Positions 28,151-37,232 are shown, counted from the first letter of the stretch. The stretch is 64,000 nt of DNA from Streptomyces avicenniae (GCF_000719135.1 NZ_JOEK01000009.1:248001-312000), one strand, 5' to 3'. The notes: generated by a model from the sequence alone, not told the origin. Numbers and translations: made by a program.

Positions 28151-30627
28151 CCCTGGCCGTCCGCCGCCGGGGCGAACAGGGAGTTGACGCTGCGCAGCAC
28201 CGGGGCCCGCGTGAAGGCGGCGGGATCGACGGGGGCGGCGGTGCGGACGGTGAAGGAGTGCGTCTCGCCCGGCAGCAGGCTCACCAGCATCTCGTCCGTC
28301 TCGGCGTCGGGGGCGACCCGGTCGGCGAGCAGCGCGACGTCGCGGGCGAACGAGCGGGCCCGCACGTCCACCCGGTAGCCGCCTGGCACGGCGGTCGCCT
28401 CGGCGTCGAGGGCGGCGGGGTCGTAGGCCAGGTCGCGGTCCTCGGCGAAGAGGTGGACGGCGCGGGCGTCGTCCACGGTCGCCACCAGCACCTCGCGGGC
28501 GGCGTCCGCCGGGGTCACCAGCGCGGCGGGCAGCGGCAGCGTGACGGCCGAGCGGGCCGCCGCGTCGAGGAAGATCTCCGCGCTGTCCAGGACCTCGCCG
28601 CCGAACGTCACGCGCCGCACGGTGAGCGTGCCGTGCCACGGCGCGGCGGCGTCGTTCACCGCGACGACCGCGAGGCCGTCCTCGCGCGGTTGGACGGTGA
28701 GCAGCCGGGGGGCGTACGCGTGCCGCAGCCCGTACCACAGCGGCTTGCGGCGCCCGTCGCCGTCCACGGCGGCCCAGGAGGTGACCGGCCAGCAGTCGTT
28801 CAGCTGCCAGACGAGCGCCCCGGCGGTGCGTGGCCACCAGGAGCGGAAGTGCTCGACGCCGAACCGCACGGCGCGCGCCTGGTTGAGCTGCGTGGCCCAG
28901 TGCCAGTCGGCGAACGTGCCGGGGTCGGGCAGGTGCGGGGCCATGCCGCGGTCGAGCTTGCCGTTGCCGTCCTCGGCCTTCTGGTGCAGGAGGAAGCCGG
29001 GCGAGGTGGCGGTCAGCGGCGCGTCGTGGACCCAGTCGGTGAGCGTCCGCCACGTCGCGGGGCCCTGGAAGCCGAACTCCGAGCAGAAGCGCGGGATCTC
29101 GGTGCGGTACTCGGTGTAGTCCACGCGGTTCCACACGTCCCACTCGTGGCGGGTGCCGTGGTCCGGGTCGTTGGGGTGGACGCCCTCCGGGCCGGAGCCG
29201 GGGCTGTACGGGCTGCCGTCCGCGTAGGGGCGGGTCGGGTCCAGCTCCGCGACGATCGCGGGGAACAGCTCGGTGTAGTAGCGGCGGCCCCAGGTGCGGT
29301 CGCCGAGGGGCTCCTGCCAGCCCCAGTCACGCCAGCCCCACAGGTTCTCGTTGCCGCCGTTCCACAGGACGAGGGAGGGGTGCGGGGTGAGGCGGGCGAC
29401 GTTCTCCCGCGCCTCGGCCTCGAACTCGCCCCACAGCGGCTCCTCCTCGGGGTAGGCGGCGCAGGCGAGGAGGAAGTCCTGCCACACGAGGACGCCGCGC
29501 TCGTCGCAGACGTCGTAGAAGTCGTCGCTCTCGTAGATGCCGCCGCCCCAGACGCGGAGCATGTTCATGTGCGCGTCCACGGCCTGGTCCACGCGGCGTG
29601 CGAGGCGGTCGCGCGTGACGCGGGTGAGGAAGTGGTCGTCGGGGATCCAGTTGGCGCCCTTGGCGAAGACGGGGACACCGTTGACGACGAAGGTGAAGGG
29701 CGTGCCGGTCGCGTCGGGGGTGGTGTCCAGCGTGACGGTGCGGAAGCCGACGCGCCGCTCGGCGCGCTCTAGGGTGCCGCTGGCCGAGGCGAGGGTGATC
29801 TCCAGGTCGTACAGGGGCTGTTCGCCGTAGCCGACCGGCCACCACAGGCGCACGTCCGGCACCTCGACGGTGACGCGCGCGGTGTCCTCCCCCGCCGGGA
29901 CGGTCGTCTCGGCGCGGTGTCCGGCGACGGCGGCGGTGAGCGTGAGCGCGGTGGCGTCCGCACGGCCCGAGCGCTCGACGCGCACATGGACCTCTACGCG
30001 GCCCGTCCCGTCGGCGGCGACGGTGACGAGCGGGCGGACCTCGGCGAGGCGCGCCGTGCGCCAGCGCTCCAGGCGCACGGGCTTCCAGATACCGGCGGTC
30101 TGGAGGTCGGGTCCCCAGTCCCAGCCGAAGCTGCACGCCATCTTGCGGACCATGGGGAACGGGTGCGGGTACGCGTGCGGGCGGGCGCCGAGGCGTTCCT
30201 CGACCTCCTCGGCGTGGGCGAGGGCGGAGCGGAAGGTCAAGGACAGCGCGGCCGGGGTGCCGTCGAGGAGGCCGGTCACGTCGAAGCGGTGGGAGCGGTG
30301 CATGTTGGCCGTGGTGCCGAGGACGCGGCCCGCGAGTTCGACGGTGGCGACCGTGTCGAGGCCGTCGAAGACCAGATCGACGCGCTCGTCCGGCGCGGCG
30401 GCCGGGGCATCGACGGTGGTGGTGTAGCGCCAGTCGGTGCGGTGGAGCCAGACCAGGTCCTCCTCGACGCGGTCGAGGTAGGGGTCGGGGATGAGCCCGG
30501 CCGCCAGCAGGTCGAGGTGGGTGCTGCCGGGGACCTGGGCGGGCAGGTCGCGGCCCGCGACGGCGTCGGGCACCGGCCCGGCGACCGCCGTGAGGCGCCA
30601 GCCGTCGTGCAGCGTGTGGCGGATCAT
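28147..30627 (-). CDS. GH2 beta-mannosidase
   Basis: 826 residues from ATG 30627 (GGGAGAG upstream), normal for bacterial beta-mannosidases. The N-terminal jelly roll contains PGSTHLDLLAAGLIPDPYLD, typical of this group. In the TIM barrel the acid/base Glu is in WNGGNENLWG and the nucleophile Glu in CSEFGFQGP. There is no signal peptide, so it cleaves imported beta-mannosides in the cytoplasm. The gene has its own candidate promoter after the binding-protein terminator and is translationally coupled to the LacI-like sensor gene. Confidence 0.93.
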   Translation of the reverse strand: MIRHTLHDGWRLTAVAGPVPDAVAGRDLPAQVPGSTHLDLLAAGLIPDPYLDRVEEDLVWLHRTDWRYTTTVDAPAAAPDERVDLVFDGLDTVATVELAGRVLGTTANMHRSHRFDVTGLLDGTPAALSLTFRSALAHAEEVEERLGARPHAYPHPFPMVRKMACSFGWDWGPDLQTAGIWKPVRLERWRTARLAEVRPLVTVAADGTGRVEVHVRVERSGRADATALTLTAAVAGHRAETTVPAGEDTARVTVEVPDVRLWWPVGYGEQPLYDLEITLASASGTLERAERRVGFRTVTLDTTPDATGTPFTFVVNGVPVFAKGANWIPDDHFLTRVTRDRLARRVDQAVDAHMNMLRVWGGGIYESDDFYDVCDERGVLVWQDFLLACAAYPEEEPLWGEFEAEARENVARLTPHPSLVLWNGGNENLWGWRDWGWQEPLGDRTWGRRYYTELFPAIVAELDPTRPYADGSPYSPGSGPEGVHPNDPDHGTRHEWDVWNRVDYTEYRTEIPRFCSEFGFQGPATWRTLTDWVHDAPLTATSPGFLLHQKAEDGNGKLDRGMAPHLPDPGTFADWHWATQLNQARAVRFGVEHFRSWWPRTAGALVWQLNDCWPVTSWAAVDGDGRRKPLWYGLRHAYAPRLLTVQPREDGLAVVAVNDAAAPWHGTLTVRRVTFGGEVLDSAEIFLDAAARSAVTLPLPAALVTPADAAREVLVATVDDARAVHLFAEDRDLAYDPAALDAEATAVPGGYRVDVRARSFARDVALLADRVAPDAETDEMLVSLLPGETHSFTVRTAAPVDPAAFTRAPVLRSVNSLFAPAADGQG

Positions 30628-30657
30628 CGTGAACTCTCCCGGGGTGTCGCCCATGTG

Positions 30658-30708
30658 CGGACCAGAACAGACCTGAACGGAACGGATCTGACCGAATCGG
30701 ACCAGAAC
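30658..30708 (-). repeat. Degenerate decamer repeats in the 5' leader of the beta-mannosidase gene
   Basis: Read on the minus strand, about five 10-bp units of the form NGTTCNGGTC follow each other; the outer ones give an 11-bp direct repeat, CGGACCAGAAC, at 30658-30668 and 30698-30708. One unit per helical turn suggests same-face protein binding or slippage. They lie between the candidate promoter and the start codon. Confidence 0.55.
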
Positions 30709-30716
30709 GGGCGAGA

Positions 30717-30745
30717 TTCTTTCGCAGCCGAAGAAAGTAAGTCAA
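30717..30745 (-). promoter_or_regulatory. Candidate beta-mannosidase promoter
   Basis: On the minus strand TTGACT (30745-30740) is followed after 18 bp by AAGAAT (30721-30716). An imperfect inverted repeat, TTTCTTCG/GCGAAAGAA, fills the spacer and could be an operator. It lies downstream of the binding-protein terminator, so the beta-mannosidase gene is likely transcribed separately. Confidence 0.5.
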
Positions 30746-30774
30746 GGACGCACCTCCCCGCCGCCCGGAACGCG

Positions 30775-30813
30775 CACGGCGCCGCCAGGAGCGGGGCTCC
30801 CGGCGGCGCCGTG
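30775..30813. terminator. Strong terminator after the orphan binding-protein gene
   Basis: Positions 30775-30786 pair perfectly with 30802-30813 (12 bp). After one A/C mismatch, 30788-30792 pairs with 30796-30800 around a 3-nt loop. It begins 20 nt after the stop codon of the minus-strand binding-protein gene. Confidence 0.8.
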
Positions 30814-30832
30814 TGCGGAAGGACCGGCCGCG

Positions 30833-32512
30833 TCACTCGCCGTTCGGCACGAGGTTCGCGAAGATCTGCGCCTGGTCCGGGTGGCTCCACAGGGCAGGGA
30901 ACGCGAACAGGTACACGCGCGTGGGCCAGCCGCTGAACTTGTCCACGTTGAACTCGGTGGTGGTCCCCTCGGTCAGCACCGGGATGTACGGGAGCTGCTG
31001 CTCCAGCGCGTTCTGGATCGTGTTGTAGTGCTGCTGCCGTTCCGGGCTCAGCGGGTCGAGACGGCTCAGCTCCTCGATGGCCTCGTCCACCGCCGGGTTG
31101 GCGTACCGGGCGTAGTTGGTCCCGGCCGGGGTGCCGACCTCGGCGGTGTTCTCGCTGTCGAAGTACGTCCGGTACAGGTAGTAGGGGTCCGGGTACGGGC
31201 CCTGCGCGAGCGTGTCCAGCGCCAGCTGGAAGTCGCCGTCCGTCCGCGCCTGCGCCAGCTCGTGCGGCGCGACCTCCTGCACGACCAGCTCGATCCCGGC
31301 GGCACGCACCTGCTCCGCGAGGGCTTCGAGCGCCGTGATGTGCTCCGCCTGGTCGCTCGCCACCGAGACCGTCAGCGAGACCCGGCGGCCGTCCTTCTCG
31401 AAGATCCCGTCCTCGCCCCGCGTGTAGTCGGAGTCCTCCATGCCGTTCTCGGCCTGCGCGACGTTGGACGACATCGGCGCGACACGGTTGTTCAGCCCGG
31501 CGGATATGTAGGCGGCGTCACGCTCGGGGAGCGCGAAGCCGGGCGAGATCTCGCTCGCGGTGTTCTGGTAGGCGAGGGAGTTCAGCTCCTCGCGGTCCAT
31601 CGCGATGTACAGCGACTGACGCACGACCGGGTCGGTCTGCGGCCCCTCGCAGCCCAGGTCCGCGTCCGAGCACGCGGCGAGCACGATCTGGTTCATCGGC
31701 ACGGTGATGGCCTTGTAGCCGTCGTAGTCCGACTCGACGTTCGCGATGTCGGGCACGGGCCCCGTGTAGACGTCGATGTCGCCCGAGTCCAGGGCGTCGG
31801 CCGCCGTGTCGTCGCCCGACAGCGTCACGTAGCGCACGTTCGTCACGGCGGGTTCGCCGTCCCAGTACTCCGGGTTGGCGGCCAGGACGAAGGCGTCGGG
31901 CGCGAAGTCGCTGAGCACGTAGGGCCCGGTGCCCACCGGCTCGGTGACCGGGTCGGCCCCCGGGTCCGCGATCGCGCTCCACAGGTGCTCGGGGACGATG
32001 TACGTCCTGCCGAGCAGCTGCGGCCCCTCCATGAACGAGGGGTCGGGGAAGGTGACGCGGACGCGCGTCGCGTCATCCACCGTCGTCTCGCCGGCGAAGC
32101 CGCTCGGGTTCGGCACGGCGCCCGAGGCGAGCAGGTCGAAGGTGAACTTCACGTCGTCGGCCGTGAAGGGCTCGCCGTCCGACCAGGTCACGTCCTCCTG
32201 GAGCGTGATGACCAGCTCGGTGCCGCCGCGCCGCCACTCGTACTCGGTGCCGAGCCGGGGGACCATGCTGCCCTGGGCGGCGACGTTGTAGAAGAACAGC
32301 GGCTCGAAGATCGTCCCCGGCCCCTCGATGCTCGACGGCGAGAAGGGGTTGAAGTTGCTCTGGTAGTCGCCCGCCTGCCCTGCGTAGACGACCAGGGTGT
32401 CGGGCGGGGCCGCGCCCTCGTCGTCCGACCCGCCGCACGCGGACGCGAGCAGGCCGACCGACACCGCCCCGACCGCCGCCGTGCGCACCCGTCGCCTTAC
32501 GTGCTGGGACAT
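30833..32512 (-). CDS. Orphan extracellular solute-binding lipoprotein (SBP_bac_5)
   Basis: 559 residues from ATG 32512 (AGAGGA upstream). A signal peptide ends in lipobox LLASAC (lipid site C26). Family 5 features: IFEPLFFYN, TWSDGEPFTADDVKFTFDLL and VGTGPYVLSDFAPD. No permease or ATPase genes accompany it; a terminator follows directly and then the beta-mannosidase. It probably delivers manno-oligosaccharides (or plant glycosides) to a transporter encoded elsewhere, perhaps the Opp-type system at 5.6-9.8 kb. The ligand is inferred only from the neighbours. Confidence 0.9.
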   Translation of the reverse strand: MSQHVRRRVRTAAVGAVSVGLLASACGGSDDEGAAPPDTLVVYAGQAGDYQSNFNPFSPSSIEGPGTIFEPLFFYNVAAQGSMVPRLGTEYEWRRGGTELVITLQEDVTWSDGEPFTADDVKFTFDLLASGAVPNPSGFAGETTVDDATRVRVTFPDPSFMEGPQLLGRTYIVPEHLWSAIADPGADPVTEPVGTGPYVLSDFAPDAFVLAANPEYWDGEPAVTNVRYVTLSGDDTAADALDSGDIDVYTGPVPDIANVESDYDGYKAITVPMNQIVLAACSDADLGCEGPQTDPVVRQSLYIAMDREELNSLAYQNTASEISPGFALPERDAAYISAGLNNRVAPMSSNVAQAENGMEDSDYTRGEDGIFEKDGRRVSLTVSVASDQAEHITALEALAEQVRAAGIELVVQEVAPHELAQARTDGDFQLALDTLAQGPYPDPYYLYRTYFDSENTAEVGTPAGTNYARYANPAVDEAIEELSRLDPLSPERQQHYNTIQNALEQQLPYIPVLTEGTTTEFNVDKFSGWPTRVYLFAFPALWSHPDQAQIFANLVPNGE

Positions 32513-32755
32513 ATTCGTTCCTCTCGAAGCCTGCCCCGCCGTCGAGGCATGGGCGGAGTCACTGGGCGGGGACATGATCGCCGGGCCGCCGGACCGGCCG
32601 GAGGCCGCCCCTCCCCCGGCACGGAGGGCGCCGGGCCGCGGACGCCGCCCGTTCCCCACGGAGCCCCGTGCGGCAAATAAACTGAGCCGCGCACAGAGTC
32701 ACGAGGGCGGCGCGCAGCGCAGCCGGGGACCGCCGTGCGCGATGCGGAGGAGCCA

Positions 32756-34009
32756 GTGAGCGGACCGGCGGGAGCCACCCCGCACGCCAGCAGCCGGGCG
32801 GCCGTCCTGGACGCCGTCCGGGCGGCGGGCACCATCAGCCGGGTGGGGATCGCGGCGGCGACCGGGTTCACCGGCGCGACGGTCTCCACCGTGGTCAGGC
32901 GCCTGATCGACGACGGCCTCGTCGTGGAGACGGGCCGGGCCGCGTCCACCGGCGGGAAGCGCCGGGTGCTGCTCCAGCTCAACCAGTCCTCCCGGTTCGC
33001 CGTGGGCGTGCATCTGGACCACGCGGGCCTCACCTACGTCCTCACGAACCTGGGCGGCTCGGTGGTGGCCAGGATGTCCCGCGCGGGTGTCGGCACCGAC
33101 GATCCCCCGGTCGTGGTGGCCAGGATGGCCACGGAGGTTGAGGCCCTGATCGAGGGCGCAGGCATCGACCGCAGCAGGATACTGGGCCTCGGAGTCGTGG
33201 CTCCCGGCCCCATGAACCAGGCGGGCGGGAGGCGGCTGGTTCCGCCCGCGATGCGGCTTTGGGACGGCTTCGCGCTGGACCGCGCGCTGGGGTCGGCCGT
33301 GGGGCTGCCCGTGGTGCTGGAGAACGACGCCACGGCCGCGGCGCTGGGCGAGCACTGGTCGGGCGACGTCAGGGGAACAGCGGCCTTCGCCGCCGTCCAC
33401 CTGGGCACCGGGATCGGCGCCGGACTGATGGCGGACGGGGTCGTGTTCAGGGGCGCGAGCGGCAACGCGGGTGAGATCGGGCACATCTGCCTCGACGTGG
33501 ACGGGCCGGAGTGCTGGTGCGGGGCGCGCGGCTGTGTCGAGGCGCTGGCGGGGCCGGGCGCGGTCGTCGCGGCGGCGCGGGCCGATCCCGCGGTGGCGCG
33601 CGCCGCGGGGCTGACCGGGGAGCCCGCGGGACGGCCGCGCCGGGCCGCGGAGTTCGCGGCGGTCGCGCGCGCCGCGCTGCGGGGCGACCCGGGGGCCGGG
33701 GCGCTGGTGGGGCGCTCGGCGCGGTGGCTGGCGGTGGCCGTCAGGACGCTCGCCACGGTGGCGGACCTGGAGCAGGTCGTCCTGACCGGGCCGGGGTTCG
33801 CCGTCGCAGGTCCGCTGTACCTGCCGGTGGTGCGGGAGGAGCTGGAGCGTCACTTCTTCGCGCGCGGCACGCACGGCGTGACCGTGCGGCTGTCCAGGAC
33901 GGCGGCGACCGCCCCTGCCGTGGGCGCGGCGGCGCTCGTGCTGCGCTCCGAGCTGGTCCCGGCGCGTGACGGCTTCCGGCCGCACGTGGCGGGGGCCGCC
34001 GGGGGCTGA
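32756..34009 (+). CDS. ROK-family transcriptional regulator (NagC/XylR type)
   Basis: 417 residues from GTG 32756, chosen because GGAGGAG lies 4 nt upstream; the GTG at 32735 would add 7 residues. The N-terminal winged helix (GTISRVGIAAATGFTGATVS) is followed by the ROK fold with LGVVAPGPMN, ENDATAAALGEH, HLGTGIGAGLM, and the zinc motif GHICLDVDGPECWCGARGC. ROK repressors respond to sugars. It is divergent from the orphan binding protein, so it probably controls the beta-mannoside genes. An imperfect inverted repeat around 32668-32694 (GTGCGGC...GCCGCGCAC) might be its site. Confidence 0.92.
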   Translation: MSGPAGATPHASSRAAVLDAVRAAGTISRVGIAAATGFTGATVSTVVRRLIDDGLVVETGRAASTGGKRRVLLQLNQSSRFAVGVHLDHAGLTYVLTNLGGSVVARMSRAGVGTDDPPVVVARMATEVEALIEGAGIDRSRILGLGVVAPGPMNQAGGRRLVPPAMRLWDGFALDRALGSAVGLPVVLENDATAAALGEHWSGDVRGTAAFAAVHLGTGIGAGLMADGVVFRGASGNAGEIGHICLDVDGPECWCGARGCVEALAGPGAVVAAARADPAVARAAGLTGEPAGRPRRAAEFAAVARAALRGDPGAGALVGRSARWLAVAVRTLATVADLEQVVLTGPGFAVAGPLYLPVVREELERHFFARGTHGVTVRLSRTAATAPAVGAAALVLRSELVPARDGFRPHVAGAAGG

Positions 34010-34160
34010 CCCGGCCGGGCGCTTCGGCGCCGCCGCCGTGCCCCGTGCGGGTGATCCTGCGGCGCGCGCCCCCGGCGGGCGGAGGCGTGCCCCGCGTGCG
34101 CGCGAGCCGTCGCTGCCGCGAAACACTCCGGTCGGAGAACCGGGCGCCGCAAGGGTGTTC

Positions 34161-34195
34161 GGCACCGGTTTCCCTAACGGGTTAATTCCGGTGCC
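34161..34195. promoter_or_regulatory. Inverted repeat upstream of the P450-rppA pair
   Basis: GGCACCGG (34161-34168) and CCGGTGCC (34188-34195) are perfect 8-bp arms around a 19-bp, relatively AT-rich spacer. It ends 60 bp before the P450 start. It may be an operator with half-sites about 2.5 turns apart, or a leader hairpin; no regulator gene is adjacent. Confidence 0.45.
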
Positions 34196-34255
34196 CGCGC
34201 ACATGACCGCGTTCCGCGACGGGGACACATCGGTCGTCCAGGGGAGAGACGCCGA

Positions 34256-35494
34256 ATGACGGCGGTCCTTGACGATTGGAGCGCCGGAGTGGATACCTCC
34301 GACAAGGTGTGGGCCTGTCCGTTCGACTTCGCGGACGGCCTTGAGTTCGACCCGTTGCTTCGGCAACTGATGACGGAGGCACCTGTCGCCCGCATCACCA
34401 TGTCCTACGGCGAGGGCGAGGCATGGCTCGTCACGCGCTACGAGGACGTGCGTCTGGTGACGACCGACCGCAGGTTCAGCAGGGCGGCGGTCGCCGGGCG
34501 TGACTTCCCGCGCATGACGCCCGCGCCGATCGTGCAGTCGGAGTCGATCAACCTGCTCGACCCACCGGCCAGCAACCGGCTGCGCAGACTGGTCTCCCAG
34601 GCGTTCACCGCGCCGAAGGTGGAGGCCATGAAGCCGAAGACGCAGCGCATCGTGGACACGCTGCTCTCCGGCCTGGAGGACCACGGGCCGCCAGCCGACC
34701 TCGTGAAGCACGTGTCGATGCAGCTGCCGCTCACGAGCATCTGCGAGGTCCTCGACATCCCGGAGACCGACCGGCCCGAACTGCGCCGCAGGGCCATCGA
34801 CATGATGGCGGTCGGGCCGGCCACGAAGGAGGCGGCGGTCCGCGCGAAGGCGGAGCTGCGCTCCTACTTCGCGGACCTCACGCGCCACCGCAGGGCGCAC
34901 CCGGGCGAGGACCTGATCAGCTCGCTCGCCGCCGCCAAGGACGGCGACGACATCCTCGGGCCCGACGAGCTGACCGTCATGGCCATGGTCCTGCTGATGA
35001 CCGGCCACGACACGAGCACCTACCAGCTCAGCAACATCACCTACACCCTGCTGACCCGGCCCGAGCAGCTCGCCAGGCTGCGCGCGGAGCCGCAGGCGCT
35101 GCCGCGCGCGCTGGAGGAACTGCTGCGGTACATCCCGTTCCGCAAGGGCGTCGGCATCCCGCGCGTCGCGACGGAGGACGTGGAGGTCGGAGGCGTGCTG
35201 ATCCGCGCGGGCGAGGCCGTCCACGTCTCCTACCTGGCGGCCAACCGCGACCCGGCGCGCTTCGAGCGTCCTGACGAGCTGGACATCGACCGGCCCGCCT
35301 CGCCGCACATGACGTTCGGCTGGGGAGCGCACCACTGCATCGGCGCCCCGCTGGCGCTGATGGAGCTGGAGCTGGCCATCGGCAGCCTGCTGGAGCGGTT
35401 CCCGCGCCTGGCGCTCGCCGTGCCGCCCGAGGAGGTGCGCTGGAACGACGAGTCGATCTGGCGCTACCCGTACGAACTCCCGGTCACCTGGTGA
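34256..35494 (+). CDS. Cytochrome P450 (rppA-linked, CYP158/P450-mel-like role)
   Basis: 412 residues from ATG 34256 (GGGGAGAG upstream), soluble bacterial class. Oxygen-activation motif TGHDTS (249-254), EELLRY (ExxR) near 287, and haem loop TFGWGAHHCIGAP with Cys361 are intact. In Streptomyces, P450s next to rppA couple flaviolin units (CYP158A2, S. coelicolor) or oxidise the naphthol product toward melanin (P450-mel, S. griseus). Here the order is P450 first, rppA second, 94 bp apart, likely one operon. The function is assigned mainly from context. Confidence 0.9.
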   Translation: MTAVLDDWSAGVDTSDKVWACPFDFADGLEFDPLLRQLMTEAPVARITMSYGEGEAWLVTRYEDVRLVTTDRRFSRAAVAGRDFPRMTPAPIVQSESINLLDPPASNRLRRLVSQAFTAPKVEAMKPKTQRIVDTLLSGLEDHGPPADLVKHVSMQLPLTSICEVLDIPETDRPELRRRAIDMMAVGPATKEAAVRAKAELRSYFADLTRHRRAHPGEDLISSLAAAKDGDDILGPDELTVMAMVLLMTGHDTSTYQLSNITYTLLTRPEQLARLRAEPQALPRALEELLRYIPFRKGVGIPRVATEDVEVGGVLIRAGEAVHVSYLAANRDPARFERPDELDIDRPASPHMTFGWGAHHCIGAPLALMELELAIGSLLERFPRLALAVPPEEVRWNDESIWRYPYELPVTW

Positions 35495-35588
35495 CCGGAG
35501 CCGTCACCCGCACACACACCACCGAACAGCCATCGATACCGCGGCGGCCACGACCGTGACCGCCGAGGCAAGGGGAGGGGATCGAATC

Positions 35589-36689
35589 ATGGCGACCCTG
35601 TGCAGACCGTCCATCGCCGTTCCGGAGAACGTCCTCACCGTCGAGAAGACGCTGGAACTCGCCCGCACCATGCACGCCGACCATCCGCAACTGGGCCTCG
35701 CCCTGCGGCTGATCGCCAACACCGGGGTCAAGACCCGGCACATCGTGCAGCCCATCGAGGAGACGCTGAAGCATCCGGGCTTCGAGGCGCGCAACAAGGT
35801 CTACGAGGCGGAGGCCAAGCGGCGCGTGCCGCAGGTCGTCTACGGGGCCCTGGACAACGCGGGCCTCGGCGTACGCGACATCGACCTCATCGTCTACGTG
35901 TCGTGCACCGGCTTCATGATGCCGTCGATGACGGCCTGGCTCATCAACACGCTCGGCTTCCGCCCGGAGACGCGGCAGCTCCCCATCGCGCAGCTCGGCT
36001 GCGCCGCCGGGGGCGCGGCGATCAACCGGGCGCACGACTTCTGTCTCGCCTATCCGGACGCGAACGTCCTGATCGTCGCGTGCGAGTTCTGCTCGCTGTG
36101 CTACCAGCCCACCGACCTCGGCGTCGGTTCGCTGCTGTCCAACGGGCTGTTCGGCGACGCCGTGGCGGCGGCCGTCGTGCGGGGCCGGGGCGGCACGGGC
36201 GTGAGCCTGGAGCGCAACGGCTCGCACCTCGTGCCGGACACGGAGGACTGGATCTCCTACGCCGTGCGGAACACCGGCTTCCACTTCCTGCTGGACAAGC
36301 GGGTCCCCACGACGATGAAGATGCTGGCGCCCGCGCTGCGGACGCTGGCCTCGGCGCACGACTGGGACATGGCCGGTCTCGACTTCCACATCGTGCACGC
36401 GGGCGGCCCGCGCATCCTCGACGACCTGTGCCACTTCCTCGACGTCGCGCCGGAGATGTACCGCTACAGCAGGGCCACGCTCACCGAGCGCGGCAACATC
36501 GCGAGCTGTGTCGTCTTCGACGCGCTGGAGCGGCTGTTCGCCGACGGCGGCGCGCAGGAGGGGGCACGCGGGGTGATCGCGGGCTTCGGGCCGGGGATCA
36601 CCGCGGAGATCTCGCTCGGCTCCTGGACCACGGCGCGGCCCGCGGTGACCGGGCAGAGCCGCAGGACGGAGCAGGCCGCGGTCGGCTGA
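35589..36689 (+). CDS. rppA: Type III polyketide synthase, 1,3,6,8-tetrahydroxynaphthalene synthase
   Basis: 366 residues from ATG 35589 (GGGGAGGGG upstream); the open start at 35556 is rejected because RppA proteins begin MATLCRP. The catalytic triad aligns exactly with known RppA numbering: Cys138 (AQLGCAAGGAA), His270 (FHIVHAGGPRIL) and Asn303 (ERGNIASC). The enzyme condenses five malonyl-CoA to tetrahydroxynaphthalene, which oxidises to flaviolin. With the upstream P450 it makes a naphthoquinone dimer or HPQ-type melanin pathway, a pigment thought to protect spores and mycelium from UV. It converges within 3 bp on the NUDIX gene. Confidence 0.96.
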   Translation: MATLCRPSIAVPENVLTVEKTLELARTMHADHPQLGLALRLIANTGVKTRHIVQPIEETLKHPGFEARNKVYEAEAKRRVPQVVYGALDNAGLGVRDIDLIVYVSCTGFMMPSMTAWLINTLGFRPETRQLPIAQLGCAAGGAAINRAHDFCLAYPDANVLIVACEFCSLCYQPTDLGVGSLLSNGLFGDAVAAAVVRGRGGTGVSLERNGSHLVPDTEDWISYAVRNTGFHFLLDKRVPTTMKMLAPALRTLASAHDWDMAGLDFHIVHAGGPRILDDLCHFLDVAPEMYRYSRATLTERGNIASCVVFDALERLFADGGAQEGARGVIAGFGPGITAEISLGSWTTARPAVTGQSRRTEQAAVG

Positions 36690-36692
36690 CGC

Positions 36693-37232
36693 TCACCGCG
36701 CCGGGGTCCCGGCGTCCGCGCCGCGGACGCGGCTGAAGTACGCCTCCACCACCGTGTCATGGCCGGGAAAGGCCAGGGGGACGGGCTTGTCGAGCACGAG
36801 CCACTCGGTGGTCTCGTCGGTGGGGGCGGACTCCGGCAGGTCGGCCAGGTCAACGGGCGGCAGCAGCCCGTACACGTTGACCGTGCGGTCGCCGCTGTGG
36901 ACGTCGAAGAGGGTGACGTCCGCCGCGTCGCCGATCAGGCCCGTCTCCTCGCGCAGCTCGCGCGCGACGGACTGCTGCCAGCTCTCGCCCAGCTCCATGT
37001 ACCCGCCGGGCAGGGCCAGTTCGCCACGGCAGGGCTCGATGTCCCGCCGCACGACGACGAGGCCGAGGCCGTGCTCCAGCCGCACCTGGAGCATGGCCAC
37101 GGCGACGGGCAGCGGATTCGCCCAGTGCGTCTCGCCGCAGCCGGGACAGTCGCGCGGCCATCCCGCCTCCACGGCGTAGGCGATTCCGCAGTAGGGGCAG
37201 TGGGAGATGGTCCGGCCATAGGTGTACGCCAT
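36693..37232 (-). CDS. NUDIX hydrolase with N-terminal zinc ribbon
   Basis: 179 residues from ATG 37232 (AAAGGCGG upstream). A zinc ribbon is formed by CPYC (12-15) and CPGC (29-32), followed by WANPLPVAVAML. The NUDIX box GGYMELGESW...RELREETGL (about 76-98) fits GX5EX7REUXEEXGU exactly. Zinc-ribbon NUDIX proteins resemble NudC-like or ADP-ribose pyrophosphatases; the substrate is unknown. It is convergent with rppA and transcribed towards it. Confidence 0.92.
   Translation of the reverse strand: MAYTYGRTISHCPYCGIAYAVEAGWPRDCPGCGETHWANPLPVAVAMLQVRLEHGLGLVVVRRDIEPCRGELALPGGYMELGESWQQSVARELREETGLIGDAADVTLFDVHSGDRTVNVYGLLPPVDLADLPESAPTDETTEWLVLDKPVPLAFPGHDTVVEAYFSRVRGADAGTPAR

Noticed and set aside
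28151..29143. Upstream extension of the LacI-like frame (to give 611 residues)
   Set aside because: It overlaps the well-supported beta-mannosidase in another frame and contains no helix-turn-helix, only Arg/Ala/Gly-rich shadow sequence.
30658..30708. Short repeats considered as a CRISPR-like array
   Set aside because: The units are about 10 bp, degenerate, contiguous and without spacers, and no cas genes are present.
32513..32755. Clear ROK operator between the divergent binding-protein and ROK genes
   Set aside because: Only an imperfect GC-rich inverted repeat around 32668-32694 was found; evidence is too weak for a separate feature.
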